From assembly GCF_022835695.1 (NCBI RefSeq), contig NZ_BQUV01000004.1:124001-188000 (forward strand): a stretch of DNA of 64,000 nt, given 5' to 3'. This document shows positions 54,262 to 63,972 of this stretch, in pieces. Source of the stretch: Bradyrhizobium sp. Ce-3. GTDB taxonomy: Bacteria; Pseudomonadota; Alphaproteobacteria; Rhizobiales; Xanthobacteraceae. Each line of letters begins with the position of its first letter. Position 1 is the first letter of the stretch. Position numbers and translations under genes: made by a program. The notes under the pieces are model-generated. The model made no database searches, was not told the origin of the DNA, and saw only the letters and a list, made by a program, of their open reading frames with translations.

Positions 54262-55218
54262 TCAGCCGAGATCGCTGCGCGGATTGTAGGGATTTCGCTC
54301 CCGCCACGTCTGCATCAATGCCTCGAGCTCGGCATCGTTCCCGTCGGGAAGGATGATGCGGGTCGTGACATAGAGGTCGCCGACGGCGCCCGCCTTCGAC
54401 AGCCCCTTGCCCTTGAGACGGAAGGTGCGGCCGCTCGAGGTGTTCTTCGGGATCGACAGTTCGACTGCGCTGCCGAGCGTCGGCACCCGGACCTTGCCGC
54501 CCAGCACCGCCTCGTAGAGGGTAATCGGCAGGTCGATCCTGAGATCGTTGCCCTCGATCTTGAAGAACGGATGCGGGGCGATCGATATCGTGATCAGGAG
54601 GTCGCCGGGCGGATGGCCCTGCGCGGTGTCGCCCTGCCCCTTCAACCGGATCTGCTGGCCCGCGGTGACGCCGGGCGGAATCTTGACGTTGAGTTCGCGG
54701 CCGGTCGGCAGCCGGACGCGCTTGTCGCCGCCCCTGACCGCCTCCTCCAGCGACACCGTCATGGCGACCGACAGATCGAGGTCGACGCCGACCCCGCCGC
54801 CTTCGAATTCGAACGGACTGGCCCGGCCCGCACGGGCGCCGCCGCCACGCGCGGCATTGCCGAACATGCTGTTGAGGATGTCCTCGAAGCTGCCGCCGCC
54901 CGTGCCGCCGCCGGGCCCGGAGCGAAAGTTGTACTCGAACCCGCCCGGACCGGCACGGCCGCCGGCACCACCGCCAGGGAACCCCTGGAAGCGCGGCTTG
55001 CCGTCGGCATCGATCTCGCCGCGGTCGAACTGCTTGCGCTTGTCCTCATCGCCGACGATCTCGTTGGCGGTGTTGATCTCGGCAAAGCGGGCCGCCGCCT
55101 TCGGGTCGTTGCTGTTGTTGTCAGGGTGATGCTTCTTGGCGAGCTTGCGATAGGCGCTCTTGATCGTCGCAGCGCTGGCGCTCCGCTGCACCCCCAAGAC
55201 CTCATAGGGGTCGCGCAT
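54262..55218 (-). CDS. DnaJ-type co-chaperone (CbpA-like, no zinc finger)
   Basis: The 318-residue protein has a J-domain at residues 1-68 with HPD (KKHHPDNNSND), a Gly/Phe-rich linker (about 80-135) and the two-part DnaJ C-terminal substrate domain (about 145-305; LPTGRELNVKIPPGVTAGQQ). It lacks the CxxCxGxG zinc repeats, so it is of the CbpA class that stimulates DnaK. It appears monocistronic. Confidence 0.92.
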   Translation of the reverse strand: MRDPYEVLGVQRSASAATIKSAYRKLAKKHHPDNNSNDPKAAARFAEINTANEIVGDEDKRKQFDRGEIDADGKPRFQGFPGGGAGGRAGPGGFEYNFRSGPGGGTGGGSFEDILNSMFGNAARGGGARAGRASPFEFEGGGVGVDLDLSVAMTVSLEEAVRGGDKRVRLPTGRELNVKIPPGVTAGQQIRLKGQGDTAQGHPPGDLLITISIAPHPFFKIEGNDLRIDLPITLYEAVLGGKVRVPTLGSAVELSIPKNTSSGRTFRLKGKGLSKAGAVGDLYVTTRIILPDGNDAELEALMQTWRERNPYNPRSDLG

Positions 55219-55342
55219 CCGTCACGTCTCCTTCACGGGAAAATCGGTTCTGGCCGGGAACCCATCCGGGCCCACTTTGCCTTGATGTGGGGGCTCAGTG
55301 GCATTTTTGCAACTAGTCCAGGACCGGTATCAGCCGGAACTC

Positions 55343-55843
55343 TCAGGACTTTCTCCACGGCTTCAAACTATGGATTTCCCAGCGTCCCTGTCCAGCCTTG
55401 CAGGCGGCGCCCTGCAGCCAGCTTTCGGTGGCGCCATTGACATAGCTGGCGAGGAAATCCCGGCACGTCTTGCCGTCCTCGCCCGAATAGGCCTGAGCCA
55501 GCGGCGTCACCGAGCCGCGCGCGCCGGTTTGAGGGTTTTCCCAGGGCTGGCTGGAATCCTTGTCGCCCTTGGTCAGCACGTCGGAGGCGGCGTTGCGCGC
55601 GAAGGCCAGATCGCTCTCGGTCGGCATCGCCGCGTTGACCAGGGTCGGGCTGATCGAGCCCGTCACATCCTTGTCGTCCATCCTGGCGAAGGCATCGGTG
55701 CGCGACAGGCTGCAGCCGCTGGCGCCGACACCGACCAGGATCAATGTCGCCACCGCGCCCGCGGGACGGATCGCCGATAGGCCAACGCGCTGCCATGCCC
55801 TATATAGGGCCAGTAACGCGTTCTCGGACGCGGGCAGATGCAA
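55343..55843 (-). CDS. RT0821/Lpp0805-like outer-membrane lipoprotein
   Basis: I chose TTG at 55843 because AGGAG lies 7 nt upstream and a longer GTG start (55885) would run into the divergent pdxH start. The 166-residue product has a signal ending in a lipobox (VGVGASGC). The C-terminal domain [20 protein letters not shown] and [20 protein letters not shown] matches the family of surface lipoproteins seen in Rickettsia and rhizobia. Function is unknown; an envelope structural role is likely. It is divergent from pdxH. Confidence 0.75.
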   Translation of the reverse strand: MHLPASENALLALYRAWQRVGLSAIRPAGAVATLILVGVGASGCSLSRTDAFARMDDKDVTGSISPTLVNAAMPTESDLAFARNAASDVLTKGDKDSSQPWENPQTGARGSVTPLAQAYSGEDGKTCRDFLASYVNGATESWLQGAACKAGQGRWEIHSLKPWRKS

Positions 55844-55858
55844 ATCGGGACTCCTGAC

Positions 55859-56500
55859 ATGACCGACACGACCTCCATCAAACACCCGACACCGTTAACA
55901 TCGGGTGATTTCACTGCGGCGGAGGAGCCGTTCGCCCTGTTCGGGGAATGGTTTGCGGAGGCGATCAAGTCCGAGCCGAACGATCCGAACGCGATGGCGC
56001 TCGCGACCGTCGATGCCGACGGACTGCCCGACGTGCGGATGGTGCTGATGAAGGGCTTCGATGCCGACGGCTTCGTGTTCTACAGCCACATTGCCAGCGC
56101 CAAGGGCCGCGAATTGGCCGCAAATCCCAAGGCCGCTTTACTGTTCCACTGGAAATCGCTGCGCCGCCAGGTGCGCATCCGCGGGCCGGTGACGCCGGTC
56201 GCCGATGCCGAGGCCGACGCCTATTTCGCCACGCGGCCGAAACAGGCGCAGATCGGCGCCTGGGCCAGCAAGCAGTCGCAGCCCCTGGAGAGCCGCTTCG
56301 CGTTCGAGCAGGCGATTGCCAAGGCCGGCGCGAAATACGTCATCGGCGAGGTGCCGCGGCCGCCGGGCTGGAGCGGCTGGCGGATCACGCCGCAGCGGTT
56401 CGAGTTCTGGCACGACCGCCCGTACCGTCTGCACGACCGCATTGAATTCCGCCGCGACGGCGCCGGCAGCGCCTGGTCGAAGGTGCGGCTCTATCCCTGA
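55859..56500 (+). CDS. pdxH: Pyridoxamine 5'-phosphate oxidase
   Basis: The 213-residue FMN enzyme makes pyridoxal 5'-phosphate. Motifs are [20 protein letters not shown] (about 45), [20 protein letters not shown] and [20 protein letters not shown] (about 85-105), and the C-terminal [20 protein letters not shown] (about 168). The ATG at 55859 gives the usual start; an in-frame ATG at 55838 is less likely. Confidence 0.95.
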   Translation: MTDTTSIKHPTPLTSGDFTAAEEPFALFGEWFAEAIKSEPNDPNAMALATVDADGLPDVRMVLMKGFDADGFVFYSHIASAKGRELAANPKAALLFHWKSLRRQVRIRGPVTPVADAEADAYFATRPKQAQIGAWASKQSQPLESRFAFEQAIAKAGAKYVIGEVPRPPGWSGWRITPQRFEFWHDRPYRLHDRIEFRRDGAGSAWSKVRLYP

Positions 56501-56648
56501 AAAATCGCGACCGTCATGGAAGGGCGAAAGCACGAAGCGTGTCTTCGTGTAAGATCGCCCCGGCCATCGACAGTCTTGATCTGCAATCGTTCCGAGACGT
56601 CGATGCCCGGCACGCCGCCGCGCGCGGCGAAAACGAGAGAAACCGTCG

Positions 56649-57401
56649 ATGACCCGCCCATCCAATGCGCCGCGGCGCACGCTGCTCCTGACCGGCGCGA
56701 GCCGCGGCATCGGCCATGCCACCGCGATCCGGTTCTCGTCCGCCGGCTGGCGCGTCATCACCCTGTCGCGGCATGCGTTTCCCGAGGTGTGCCCGTGGGG
56801 CGCCGGACCGGAAGACCACATCGAGGTCGATCTCGGCAGCCATGACGACACGGTGCGTGCGATCTCCGAGATCCGGCAGCGGCTGGACAACGACGAATTG
56901 CACGCGCTGGTCAACAATGCCGCGATCTCGCCGAAAGCGCCCGACGGTGGCCGGCTCGGCACCATGGATACCGACATCGAGACCTGGACCCACGTTTTCC
57001 ACGTCAACTTCTTCGCACCGGTCATGATCGCACGCGGGCTGATCGAGGAGCTGAAGCACGCCAAGGGCGCGGTGGTGAACGTCACCTCGATCGCCGGCTC
57101 GCGCGTGCATCCGTTTGCCGGCGCGGCCTACGCGACGTCAAAGGCCGCGCTTGCGGCGCTGACGCGCGAGATGGCGTCGGACTTCGGCCGCGTCGGCGTT
57201 CGCGTCAATTCGATCGCGCCGGGCGAGATCGACACCTCGATCCTGTCGCCGGGCACCGAGAAGATCGTCGACCAGCAAATCCCGATGCATCGTCTCGGCA
57301 CCCCGGACGAAGTCGCCAAGATCATTTACGTTCTCTGTACGGAGACCAGCTCTTACGTGAACGGTGCGGAAATCCACATTAACGGTGGTCAGCACGTCTG
57401 A
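56649..57401 (+). CDS. SDR family oxidoreductase
   Basis: The 250-residue protein is a classical short-chain dehydrogenase: TLLLTGASRGIGHATAI (about 11, NAD(P) site), LVNNAAISPKAP (about 87), and the catalytic set NVTSIAGSRVHPFAG then AAYATSKAALAAL (Tyr and Lys at about 159-163). The C-terminus SSYVNGAEIHINGGQHV is family-typical. Substrate is unknown. It follows pdxH by 148 bp and may share its transcript. Confidence 0.9.
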   Translation: MTRPSNAPRRTLLLTGASRGIGHATAIRFSSAGWRVITLSRHAFPEVCPWGAGPEDHIEVDLGSHDDTVRAISEIRQRLDNDELHALVNNAAISPKAPDGGRLGTMDTDIETWTHVFHVNFFAPVMIARGLIEELKHAKGAVVNVTSIAGSRVHPFAGAAYATSKAALAALTREMASDFGRVGVRVNSIAPGEIDTSILSPGTEKIVDQQIPMHRLGTPDEVAKIIYVLCTETSSYVNGAEIHINGGQHV

Positions 57402-57536
57402 GCTTGGGATGAGCCGTCATTTCGGGGAAGGAAGTTTGGAGGCGATCCCGGCCGCCGCCGCGGCCGTCACATTGGGATTGCTTCACTTGCAGGCGCAACA
57501 ACGCAAACGAGGCTTCTGCCTCCGAGGCTTCGGCCT

Positions 57537-57758
57537 CTAGTCTGCGTAAAACCGACGCGACTTCTTCTCGGGCTGCCGCAGCGCGACGTCGTTCAGCGCG
57601 CTGGAGCATTCGTCTTCGTCCTCGCCATCAAGCAGCGCCGCGTCACAGTAACGGCAAAGTCTCGGCGAGATCGCCTGCACCTTGCCTGCTGCGCGGTCCT
57701 GTTGATAGCGCGCAAAGTCGATGACGTTACGCCGTGGCGTTATGATCTTCTCAACCAT
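57537..57758 (-). CDS. Small CxxC protein of unknown function
   Basis: The 73-residue protein (MVEKIITPRRNVIDFARYQQ and onward) has LCRYCDAALLDGEDEDECSS, with a CxxC pair and a later Cys that could bind zinc in a ribbon-like way. It has no signal or membrane segment. GGAGGACAG precedes the ATG. It stands alone between the SDR and corA genes. I recognise no defined family. Confidence 0.72.
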   Translation of the reverse strand: MVEKIITPRRNVIDFARYQQDRAAGKVQAISPRLCRYCDAALLDGEDEDECSSALNDVALRQPEKKSRRFYAD

Positions 57759-57888
57759 TGCTGTCCTCCGGCTTCGAGGCGGGCGTTATCGCAGACAAGT
57801 TTCGCCCAAACGTTCAGCGCAACACTCAAATTTTAGGAGAGGAAATAAGGCAGAAAAGCGCGTCCCAAAACGCGACGCTGGAACAGCG

Positions 57889-58869
57889 CTACAGCCACTT
57901 CTTCCACTTGAAAATCCAGTACGGAACAATCGCCGCAATCAGCATCAGCACCAGCGCGAACGGATAGCCGTGCGTCCATTCGAGTTCCGGCATGATCTTG
58001 AAATTCATGCCGTAGATCGAGGCGATCAGCGTCGGCGGCATCAGCACCACCGCCATCACCGAGAACAGCTTGATGATGTTGTTCTGTTCCAAATTGACCA
58101 CACCGAGCATGGCGTCGAGCACGAACGTGATCTTGCTGGAGAGATAGGAGGCGTGGTCGGTCAGTGAGGCGACGTCACGCTGCATGGTCTTGAGCTGCTC
58201 GCGCATGTCCTTGGACCATTTCACCCCTTCCACGATCGCCGAGAGGAAGGTGACGAGGCGTCCGATCGACACCAGGCTTTCGCGGACCTTCGAGGTCAGG
58301 TCGCCCTTGCGGCCGATCGCGATCAGGATTTGCGAATATTGCTTGGCGTGGCCGTGCCGCTCGCTCTCCGGCTCGAAGATGTCGTGGGAGACCTGGTCGA
58401 TGTCGGCCCCGCAGCGCTCCAGCAGGTCGGCACAACGGTCGATCACCGCGTCCAGCAATTCCATCAGCACCTGTTCGCCGGTGATCCCGGGGGAGCAGGC
58501 GCGGGCCAGCTTGTTCTCGACCAGCGCAAACGGTTTCGGCAGGTCGTAGCGCACCGTGACCAGCCGATGGCTGGTCAGGATGAAGGTGACCGCCGTGGTG
58601 CGCGGCATATCGGTGTCGGATTGGCACATCAGCGTCGCGGTCATGTAGCGCGCGCTGTTCTCGATATAGAGCCGGCTGGAGATCTCGATCTCCTGCATGT
58701 CTTCCCGGGTCGGGACCGCGATCCCCGCGAGCTTCTCGACGGCCCGGTCCTCCTCCACGGTCGGGTTCACCAGATCGACCCAGACCGCGCCCTCAGGCAG
58801 CGCGCCGAGGTCTGTCGCGGCGGCCTTCTTGAGGGAGAAATCGGAGGGAACGAACACCGACAGCATCAC
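57889..58869 (-). CDS. corA: CorA family divalent-cation transporter
   Basis: The 326-residue protein has a large cytoplasmic N-terminal domain (about 1-260) and two C-terminal membrane helices. The signature GMN lies after the first helix (LIASIYGMNFK, about residue 287), and the basic end FKWKKWL follows the second. It carries Mg2+, Co2+ or Ni2+ inward as a pentamer. Length is typical. It is monocistronic and divergent from the L,D-transpeptidase gene. Confidence 0.93.
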   Translation of the reverse strand: MMLSVFVPSDFSLKKAAATDLGALPEGAVWVDLVNPTVEEDRAVEKLAGIAVPTREDMQEIEISSRLYIENSARYMTATLMCQSDTDMPRTTAVTFILTSHRLVTVRYDLPKPFALVENKLARACSPGITGEQVLMELLDAVIDRCADLLERCGADIDQVSHDIFEPESERHGHAKQYSQILIAIGRKGDLTSKVRESLVSIGRLVTFLSAIVEGVKWSKDMREQLKTMQRDVASLTDHASYLSSKITFVLDAMLGVVNLEQNNIIKLFSVMAVVLMPPTLIASIYGMNFKIMPELEWTHGYPFALVLMLIAAIVPYWIFKWKKWL

Positions 58870-59232
58870 GAACTCCGGGATACAGGGCAGGAAACAGGGA
58901 CTTGTAGGAACAGGACTCGCAGGACCCGCCGACTTAGCGCGATTCTGGCGGGCGCTTCATGACCGGGGCATTAACCGGGCGTCCATATTTGTGGCAGCCG
59001 GGTGGCGGCGACGGAGCACCGACTCGACGACCGTTGCCTGTTTGCACAAAAAACCGACCCACGCCAGAACAGTTGCGGCAAAAAAGCCACAGATCACGTC
59101 CCGCGATGCGGGAAAGCCATCTAAAGTCTGGGAAGAACGGCGGGTTTCAGCGATAATGCCCCTCATGGAATCGTGGCGTTTGGGGCGTTTTGTTGGCGCT
59201 TTCGGGCGCGGATTTTCGATTGGAATGTAATC
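58870..59232. other. 363-bp divergent intergenic stretch
   Basis: It separates corA (minus) from the L,D-transpeptidase gene (plus). I see no gene. TTGGGGCG and TTTTGTTGG near 59176-59194 are AT-richer and may belong to the transpeptidase promoter, but no clear match was assigned. Confidence 0.4.
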
Positions 59233-59910
59233 ATGTCGTCGCTCAAAGTTACCTTCGGGATCCTGGCCGCGGGCCTGATGTTGTCGGGCTGCATGCAAGC
59301 CACGACCTACGAGGCAACCAATACCGCTGCCTTCAAGCCGCGTGACAAGGAACTCCTGGCCAAGACCACCTACGTCAAGACCCCGGTCGCCGAACCGTTC
59401 CGCCGCGCGATCGTCGAGTATCACCGCAAGGAAGCAGCCGGCTCCATCGTGGTCGACTCCGACAACCATTACCTCTACTACGTGCTGAACGACGGCAAGG
59501 CGATCCGCTACGGCATCACCGTCGGCGAAGAAGCCATGGCCTGGTCAGGCATCGCCAAGGTCGGCAGCATGACCGAATGGCCGGCCTGGCACCCGACCCC
59601 CGGCGAAATCTCGCGCCTCGGCGTTCCGACCTTCGTGGCTCCGGGCCCGGACAATCCGATGGGCTCGCGCGCGATGTATCTCTACTCGGGCGGCAAGGAC
59701 ACCCTGTTCCGCATCCACGGCACCAACCAGCCGGAATATATCGGCTCGTCGATCTCCTCGGGCTGCATCCGCATGACCAACGAGGATGTCATCGACCTCT
59801 ATAACCGCGTCAAGCTCGGCACCATCGTCGTGGTGCTGGAGCCGAAGCACGGCGACTCGCCCTACAAGCCGCAGATGGCCCTGCAGGGCGGCGCCAACAT
59901 CACCTACTGA
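59233..59910 (+). CDS. L,D-transpeptidase (YkuD family) lipoprotein
   Basis: The 225-residue enzyme starts at ATG 59233 and has a lipoprotein signal (FGILAAGLMLSGC). The YkuD domain (about 75-210) carries FRIHGTNQPEYIGSS (His at about 162) and SSGCIRMTNEDVIDLYNRV (catalytic Cys at about 178). It makes 3-3 cross-links in peptidoglycan or joins outer-membrane proteins to it, as shown for rhizobial relatives. The stop codon is the first triplet of a 14-bp tandem repeat. Confidence 0.93.
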   Translation: MSSLKVTFGILAAGLMLSGCMQATTYEATNTAAFKPRDKELLAKTTYVKTPVAEPFRRAIVEYHRKEAAGSIVVDSDNHYLYYVLNDGKAIRYGITVGEEAMAWSGIAKVGSMTEWPAWHPTPGEISRLGVPTFVAPGPDNPMGSRAMYLYSGGKDTLFRIHGTNQPEYIGSSISSGCIRMTNEDVIDLYNRVKLGTIVVVLEPKHGDSPYKPQMALQGGANITY

Positions 59911-59949
59911 TCACATCGCACTGATCACATCGCACTGATCACATCGCAA
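59908..59949 (+). repeat. Three 14-bp tandem repeats starting in the stop codon
   Basis: The unit TGATCACATCGCAC occurs three times in a row (59908-59921, 59922-59935, 59936-59949; the last ends in A). The first TGA is the L,D-transpeptidase stop. Confidence 0.9.
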
Positions 59950-59955
59950 TCGCGA

Positions 59956-61158
59956 TCAAAGGCGCCGGCTTTGCCGGCGCTTTTTTGTTGGCTGCGGCTT
60001 GCTCTCGACCGCGGCGTCGGGCGCGGCCGCATCATCTGATTTCGTCGCATCCTGCTTGCTGCCGGCATCAACCTTGCCGTGGTCAGCCTTGGATGCGTCC
60101 GGCCTGGACGCGTCAGTCTTGCCCCCGTCGGATTTCGCGGCGACCTCGCGCGGCGGCGCCTCTTCGGGGCGCTCGGCGGGCAACAGCGGTGCGACATGCG
60201 GCAGCGGGTCGTACACGTTCCACTGGCAGATCCGGTAATTGCCGCGACGCTCGATCAGGTCGAGATGGATGTGGTCCTCGTGGTACCAGTCCGAGCCCGG
60301 CCCGAGCACGGTGGAGAAGCGGGCGCAGACCGAATGCAGCACGGTCTCGCGCAGATCGCGCGGCACGCTGCGATCGGTCAGCGAGATCGACTTGCCGTTG
60401 GCGAGACCGAAGGCGCGCACGTCGAGCGCATTGGCGCGGCCGTGCTCGGAGAGCTGCGCGCCGGCGACGCGATTGCGGCCGCGGCACTCGAACGAATCGA
60501 GATTGTCGAGATTGCTGATCCCGCCGCCGAGGCTCTGCGCCAGCGGCGCGATATCGGCGCGGACCCAATCCACGACCGCAGCCGCCATCTTGCAGCGAAG
60601 GATCGCGGCGGGCTTGACCGCGACCTTGCGTCTGTCCGGCAGCACGATGGCCTCGAGCCGCACCAGGTCCTCGCCGCCGCAGCCGCCGGCGCCGTGGATA
60701 TCCGGAATGCTCGGCGCGATCGCGATCTCCTCGGTGAGCGCCTGCCGGCAGGCCGACAGCTGCGGCCTGGGCGGCTCGGCCGGTTTTGCGACTTCGGCCG
60801 GCTTGGCCGTTTCGGCAGGCCTGGCAACCGCCGGAGGCTGCGTCTCGGCCGCGGGCGGCGCAGGCTCGGCAGCGGGGGGCGCCTGTTCTGCTGCCGGCTC
60901 TTCCGCCGCAGGCGCCTCGGCAGGGCGCGGCCTCGGCAGCGGCACCGCCGAACGGCGAACCGCCTTGTGCGCCCGGTGCGGCCGGACGCCGAACAAATCG
61001 TCCCATGGAAAGCTCGGCGCGCCGCGGGCGGCCTCAGCCGGCCCCGCTTGCATGCCAAGGCAAAGCAACGCGGCGGCAGCGGTAACCATTGCCGCGGCCC
61101 CGCGACGAAACGCACCATCAGGCCATTTTCGGCTTGCTTTCTCCGCGCTACAGTTCAT
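59956..61158 (-). CDS. Extensin-family (DUF/extensin-like C-terminal) secreted protein
   Basis: The 400-residue protein has a signal peptide (MVTAAAALLCLGMQAGPAEA), a long Pro/Ala/Glu-rich linker (about 75-130), a globular extensin-like C domain (about 135-325) and an Asp/Lys/Ala-rich tail. The domain has LSACRQALTEEIAIAPS, then SEHGRANALDVRAFGLANG and DWYHEDHIHLDL, a His/Asp set like that of D,D-/L,D-carboxypeptidase (VanY-type) folds. A periplasmic peptidoglycan peptidase role is possible. Its last 9 or so codons encode KKRRQSRRL from the terminator of the convergent transpeptidase gene. Confidence 0.88.
   Translation of the reverse strand: MNCSAEKASRKWPDGAFRRGAAAMVTAAAALLCLGMQAGPAEAARGAPSFPWDDLFGVRPHRAHKAVRRSAVPLPRPRPAEAPAAEEPAAEQAPPAAEPAPPAAETQPPAVARPAETAKPAEVAKPAEPPRPQLSACRQALTEEIAIAPSIPDIHGAGGCGGEDLVRLEAIVLPDRRKVAVKPAAILRCKMAAAVVDWVRADIAPLAQSLGGGISNLDNLDSFECRGRNRVAGAQLSEHGRANALDVRAFGLANGKSISLTDRSVPRDLRETVLHSVCARFSTVLGPGSDWYHEDHIHLDLIERRGNYRICQWNVYDPLPHVAPLLPAERPEEAPPREVAAKSDGGKTDASRPDASKADHGKVDAGSKQDATKSDDAAAPDAAVESKPQPTKKRRQSRRL
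59962..59986 (+). terminator. Rho-independent terminator of the L,D-transpeptidase gene
   Basis: GCGCCGGC, loop TTT, GCCGGCGC, then six T. It is a textbook terminator for the plus strand. It lies wholly inside the last codons of the convergent extensin-family gene. Confidence 0.9.
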
Positions 61159-61234
61159 GTCAGTTCCATGATTTTACTGCCGGCCGTCCAAGATGCCGGC
61201 AGATCATGCGTGAGGATCGAGGAGGGATTTGCGT

Positions 61235-62863
61235 ATGCTTGGCTTGATGCAAGACTGGCCCCTGCTGTGCCACAAGATTATTGAGCACGCCGCCAAATAT
61301 CACGGCACGCAGGAAGTCGTGACCCGGTCGGTCGAAGGCCCCATTCATCGCACCACCTACGCCGAAATCCATGCCCGCGCACTGAAGGTCTCGCAAAGCC
61401 TGGAGCGCGACGGCATCAAGCTCGGCGACCGTGTCGCCACCATCGCCTGGAACACCTGGCGCCACCTCGAGGTCTGGTACGGCATCATGGGGATCGGCGC
61501 GATCTGCCATACGGTCAATCCACGCCTGTTTCCGGAACAGATCGCCTGGATCGTCAACCACGCCCAGGACCGCATCGTCATCACCGACCTCACCTTCGTT
61601 CCGGTGCTGGAGAAGATCGCAAGCCAGCTGCCGAGCGTCGAGCGCTACGTGGTGCTGACCGACAAGGCCCACATGCCGCAGACCACGCTGAAGAACGCGG
61701 TCGCCTATGAGGACTGGATCGCGGCATCCGACGGCAAGTTCGAATGGAAGACCTTCGACGAGAATACCGCGGCGGCGATGTGCTACACGTCCGGCACGAC
61801 GGGCGATCCCAAGGGTGTCCTGTATTCCCACCGGTCCAACGTGTTGCACGCGCTGATGGCCAACTCGAAGGACGCGCTCGGCACCTCCGCCTCGGACACA
61901 ATGCTTCCGGTGGTGCCCTTGTTCCATGCCAACAGCTGGGGCATCGCGTTCTCCGCGCCCTCGATGGGCACCAAGCTGGTGATGCCGGGCCCGAAGCTCG
62001 ACGGCGCCTCGGTGTACGAGTTGCTGTCGACCGAGAAAGTCACCCATACCGCGGGTGTCCCGACGGTGTGGCTGATGCTGCTGCAATACATGGCCGCCAA
62101 CAACGTCAAGCTGCCGGATCTGCAGATGGTGATCTGCGGCGGCTCGGCGATGCCGCGCTCGATGATCAAGGCGTTCCTCGACATGGGCAGCCAGGTCCGC
62201 CACGCCTGGGGCATGACCGAGATGAGCCCGCTCGGCACGCTGGCGACGTTGAAGCCGCCGTTCACCGAACGCACCGGCGAAGAGCGTCTCGACATCCTGC
62301 AGACCCAGGGCTATCCGCCGTTCGGCGTCGAGATGAAGATCACCGACGATGCCGGCAAGGACCTGCCGTGGGACGGCAAGACTTTCGGCCGTCTCAAGGT
62401 CTCCGGCCCCGCGATCGCCAAGGCCTATTTCCGGGTCGACAGCAACATCCTCGACGATGCCGGATTTTTCGACACCGGCGACGTCTCGACGATGGACGAG
62501 CACGGCTACATGCGGATCACCGACCGCTCCAAGGACGTGATCAAGTCCGGCGGCGAATGGATCTCCTCGATCGATCTCGAGAACCTCGCGGTCGGCCACC
62601 CGGCAGTGGCCGAAGCCGCCGTGATCGGCGTCCATCACCCCAAATGGGATGAGCGGCCGCTCTTGATCGTGCAACTCAAGCAGGGCGAGAGCGCCACCCG
62701 CGAGGACATCCTGAAGTTCATGGACGGCAAGATCGCCAAATGGTGGATGCCCGACGACGTCGCCTTCGTCGACGGCATTCCCCACACCGCGACCGGCAAG
62801 ATCCTGAAGACCGCGCTGCGCGACCAGTTCAAGGACTACACTTTCCCGACCGCCGCGGCGTGA
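61235..62863 (+). CDS. Long/medium-chain acyl-CoA ligase (AMP-binding family)
   Basis: The 542-residue enzyme activates a fatty acid to its CoA ester through an acyl-adenylate. Motifs are [19 protein letters not shown] (P-loop, about 183), [19 protein letters not shown] (about 327), [20 protein letters not shown] (about 412) and [20 protein letters not shown] then [13 protein letters not shown] at the end. I prefer ATG 61235 (GAGGAGGGA about 7 nt upstream) over an in-frame TTG at 61229. It stands alone; a palindromic repeat follows. Confidence 0.93.
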   Translation: MLGLMQDWPLLCHKIIEHAAKYHGTQEVVTRSVEGPIHRTTYAEIHARALKVSQSLERDGIKLGDRVATIAWNTWRHLEVWYGIMGIGAICHTVNPRLFPEQIAWIVNHAQDRIVITDLTFVPVLEKIASQLPSVERYVVLTDKAHMPQTTLKNAVAYEDWIAASDGKFEWKTFDENTAAAMCYTSGTTGDPKGVLYSHRSNVLHALMANSKDALGTSASDTMLPVVPLFHANSWGIAFSAPSMGTKLVMPGPKLDGASVYELLSTEKVTHTAGVPTVWLMLLQYMAANNVKLPDLQMVICGGSAMPRSMIKAFLDMGSQVRHAWGMTEMSPLGTLATLKPPFTERTGEERLDILQTQGYPPFGVEMKITDDAGKDLPWDGKTFGRLKVSGPAIAKAYFRVDSNILDDAGFFDTGDVSTMDEHGYMRITDRSKDVIKSGGEWISSIDLENLAVGHPAVAEAAVIGVHHPKWDERPLLIVQLKQGESATREDILKFMDGKIAKWWMPDDVAFVDGIPHTATGKILKTALRDQFKDYTFPTAAA

Positions 62864-62878
62864 CGCAACACGAGAAAC

Positions 62879-62963
62879 CGTAGCCCGGATGGAGCGAAGC
62901 GTAATCCGGGTTCGGCGACGGAAAGACCGACCCCGGATTTCGCTTCGCTCCATCCGGGCTACG
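62879..62963. repeat. Palindromic intergenic repeat after the acyl-CoA ligase
   Basis: The 85-bp unit has long inverted arms starting CGTAGCCCGGATGGAGCGAA and ending in its reverse complement, with inner CCGGG/CCCGG. It is of the scattered palindromic type and can fold into one long hairpin. Confidence 0.8.
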
Positions 62964-63071
62964 ACCTATACCCCACCCAAATCCCTTGAATTCGCCGCAG
63001 GTCCGTGGTCTCACACGATGATTGGCGGCGGCTGAGGTCGCCGGGGACAGCAACCGGCAGATTTTTCGACG

Positions 63072-63929
63072 ATGGCGCGCAGGTTTTCCGCTCCCTACCA
63101 GCAGGAGCCCGTGTCCGGTCTCGCCACCTGGTCGCGCAACCTCGCCATCTTCTCCGTCGTTGCGGTGGTGGTCTCGATCCTGATCGTCCGCTTCGGGTTC
63201 CTGGAGGTCAAACCGGCGCTGGCGACCTTCTTCGGCGCGCTTGGGCTCGCCGGCCTGTCGATCCTGCTTGGGCTCGCCGCCTTCGCCGCGATCTGGCAGA
63301 ACGGCACCCGCGGCATGGGCCGGATCCTGTTGGCGCTCGTGATCGACGCCGCGATCCTCGCCTACCCGGCCTACCTCATCTACCAGTACCGCAAGCTGCC
63401 GCGGATCTACGACGTCACCACCGACGCGATCGATCCGCCGAAATTCGAGGCGCTGGCACGGCTGCGCACCGGGGAAGGCACCAACCCGGCCGCCTATGCC
63501 GGTCTGTATTCGGCCGAGAAGCAGCGTGCGGCCTGGCCCGATATCGAAACCGTCGAGCTCGAGATCCCGGTCGACCGCGCCTATGAGCTGACCTTGCGGC
63601 TGGTGAACCGCCGCAAATGGCTGGTGATCGACGCCCGCGCGCCGCAGCCGCCACGCCGGATCGGCCGCATCGAGGCGGTGGCGCGCACGCCGATCATGGG
63701 TTTCCGCGAGGACGTGTCGATCCGGGTCACCCCCGACGACGAGGATTCGCGCGTCGATATCCGTTCGGCGTCGCGCTATTTCGACACCGATCTCGGCAGC
63801 AACGCCGCGCGGGTCAAGAAGCTGATCGAGGACCTCAACACCGCCGCCGAGAACGATAATTCCAAGCCGGCCAAGAAGGCAGCTCCGGTCGCGCCAAAGG
63901 CACCCCCGGCGAAGACGGTGAAGAAGTAA
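63072..63929 (+). CDS. DUF1499 family membrane protein
   Basis: The 285-residue protein has three N-terminal membrane helices (NLAIFSVVAVVVSILIVRFG, about 23-42; LGLAGLSILLGLAAFAAIW, about 57-75; ILLALVIDAAILAYPAYLIY, about 85-104). The DUF1499 domain follows (about 110-255; RLVNRRKWLVIDARAPQPPR, then TPIMGFREDVSIRVTP). The tail is Lys/Ala/Pro-rich and probably disordered. Function is unknown. It is common in rhizobia. Confidence 0.88.
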   Translation: MARRFSAPYQQEPVSGLATWSRNLAIFSVVAVVVSILIVRFGFLEVKPALATFFGALGLAGLSILLGLAAFAAIWQNGTRGMGRILLALVIDAAILAYPAYLIYQYRKLPRIYDVTTDAIDPPKFEALARLRTGEGTNPAAYAGLYSAEKQRAAWPDIETVELEIPVDRAYELTLRLVNRRKWLVIDARAPQPPRRIGRIEAVARTPIMGFREDVSIRVTPDDEDSRVDIRSASRYFDTDLGSNAARVKKLIEDLNTAAENDNSKPAKKAAPVAPKAPPAKTVKK

Positions 63930-63940
63930 CCTCTCCCGTC

Positions 63941-63972
63941 ATTCCGGGGCGCGCGAAGCGCGAGCCCGGAAT
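63941..63972. repeat. Palindromic repeat near the right edge
   Basis: ATTCCGGG and CCCGGAAT flank GCGCG-AAG-CGCG, giving an almost complete inverted repeat. It resembles the short palindromes found between genes elsewhere in the window; it may continue past the edge. Confidence 0.6.

Noticed and set aside
61160-62953. 597-codon minus-strand frame
   Set aside because: Antisense to the acyl-CoA ligase; shadow composition.
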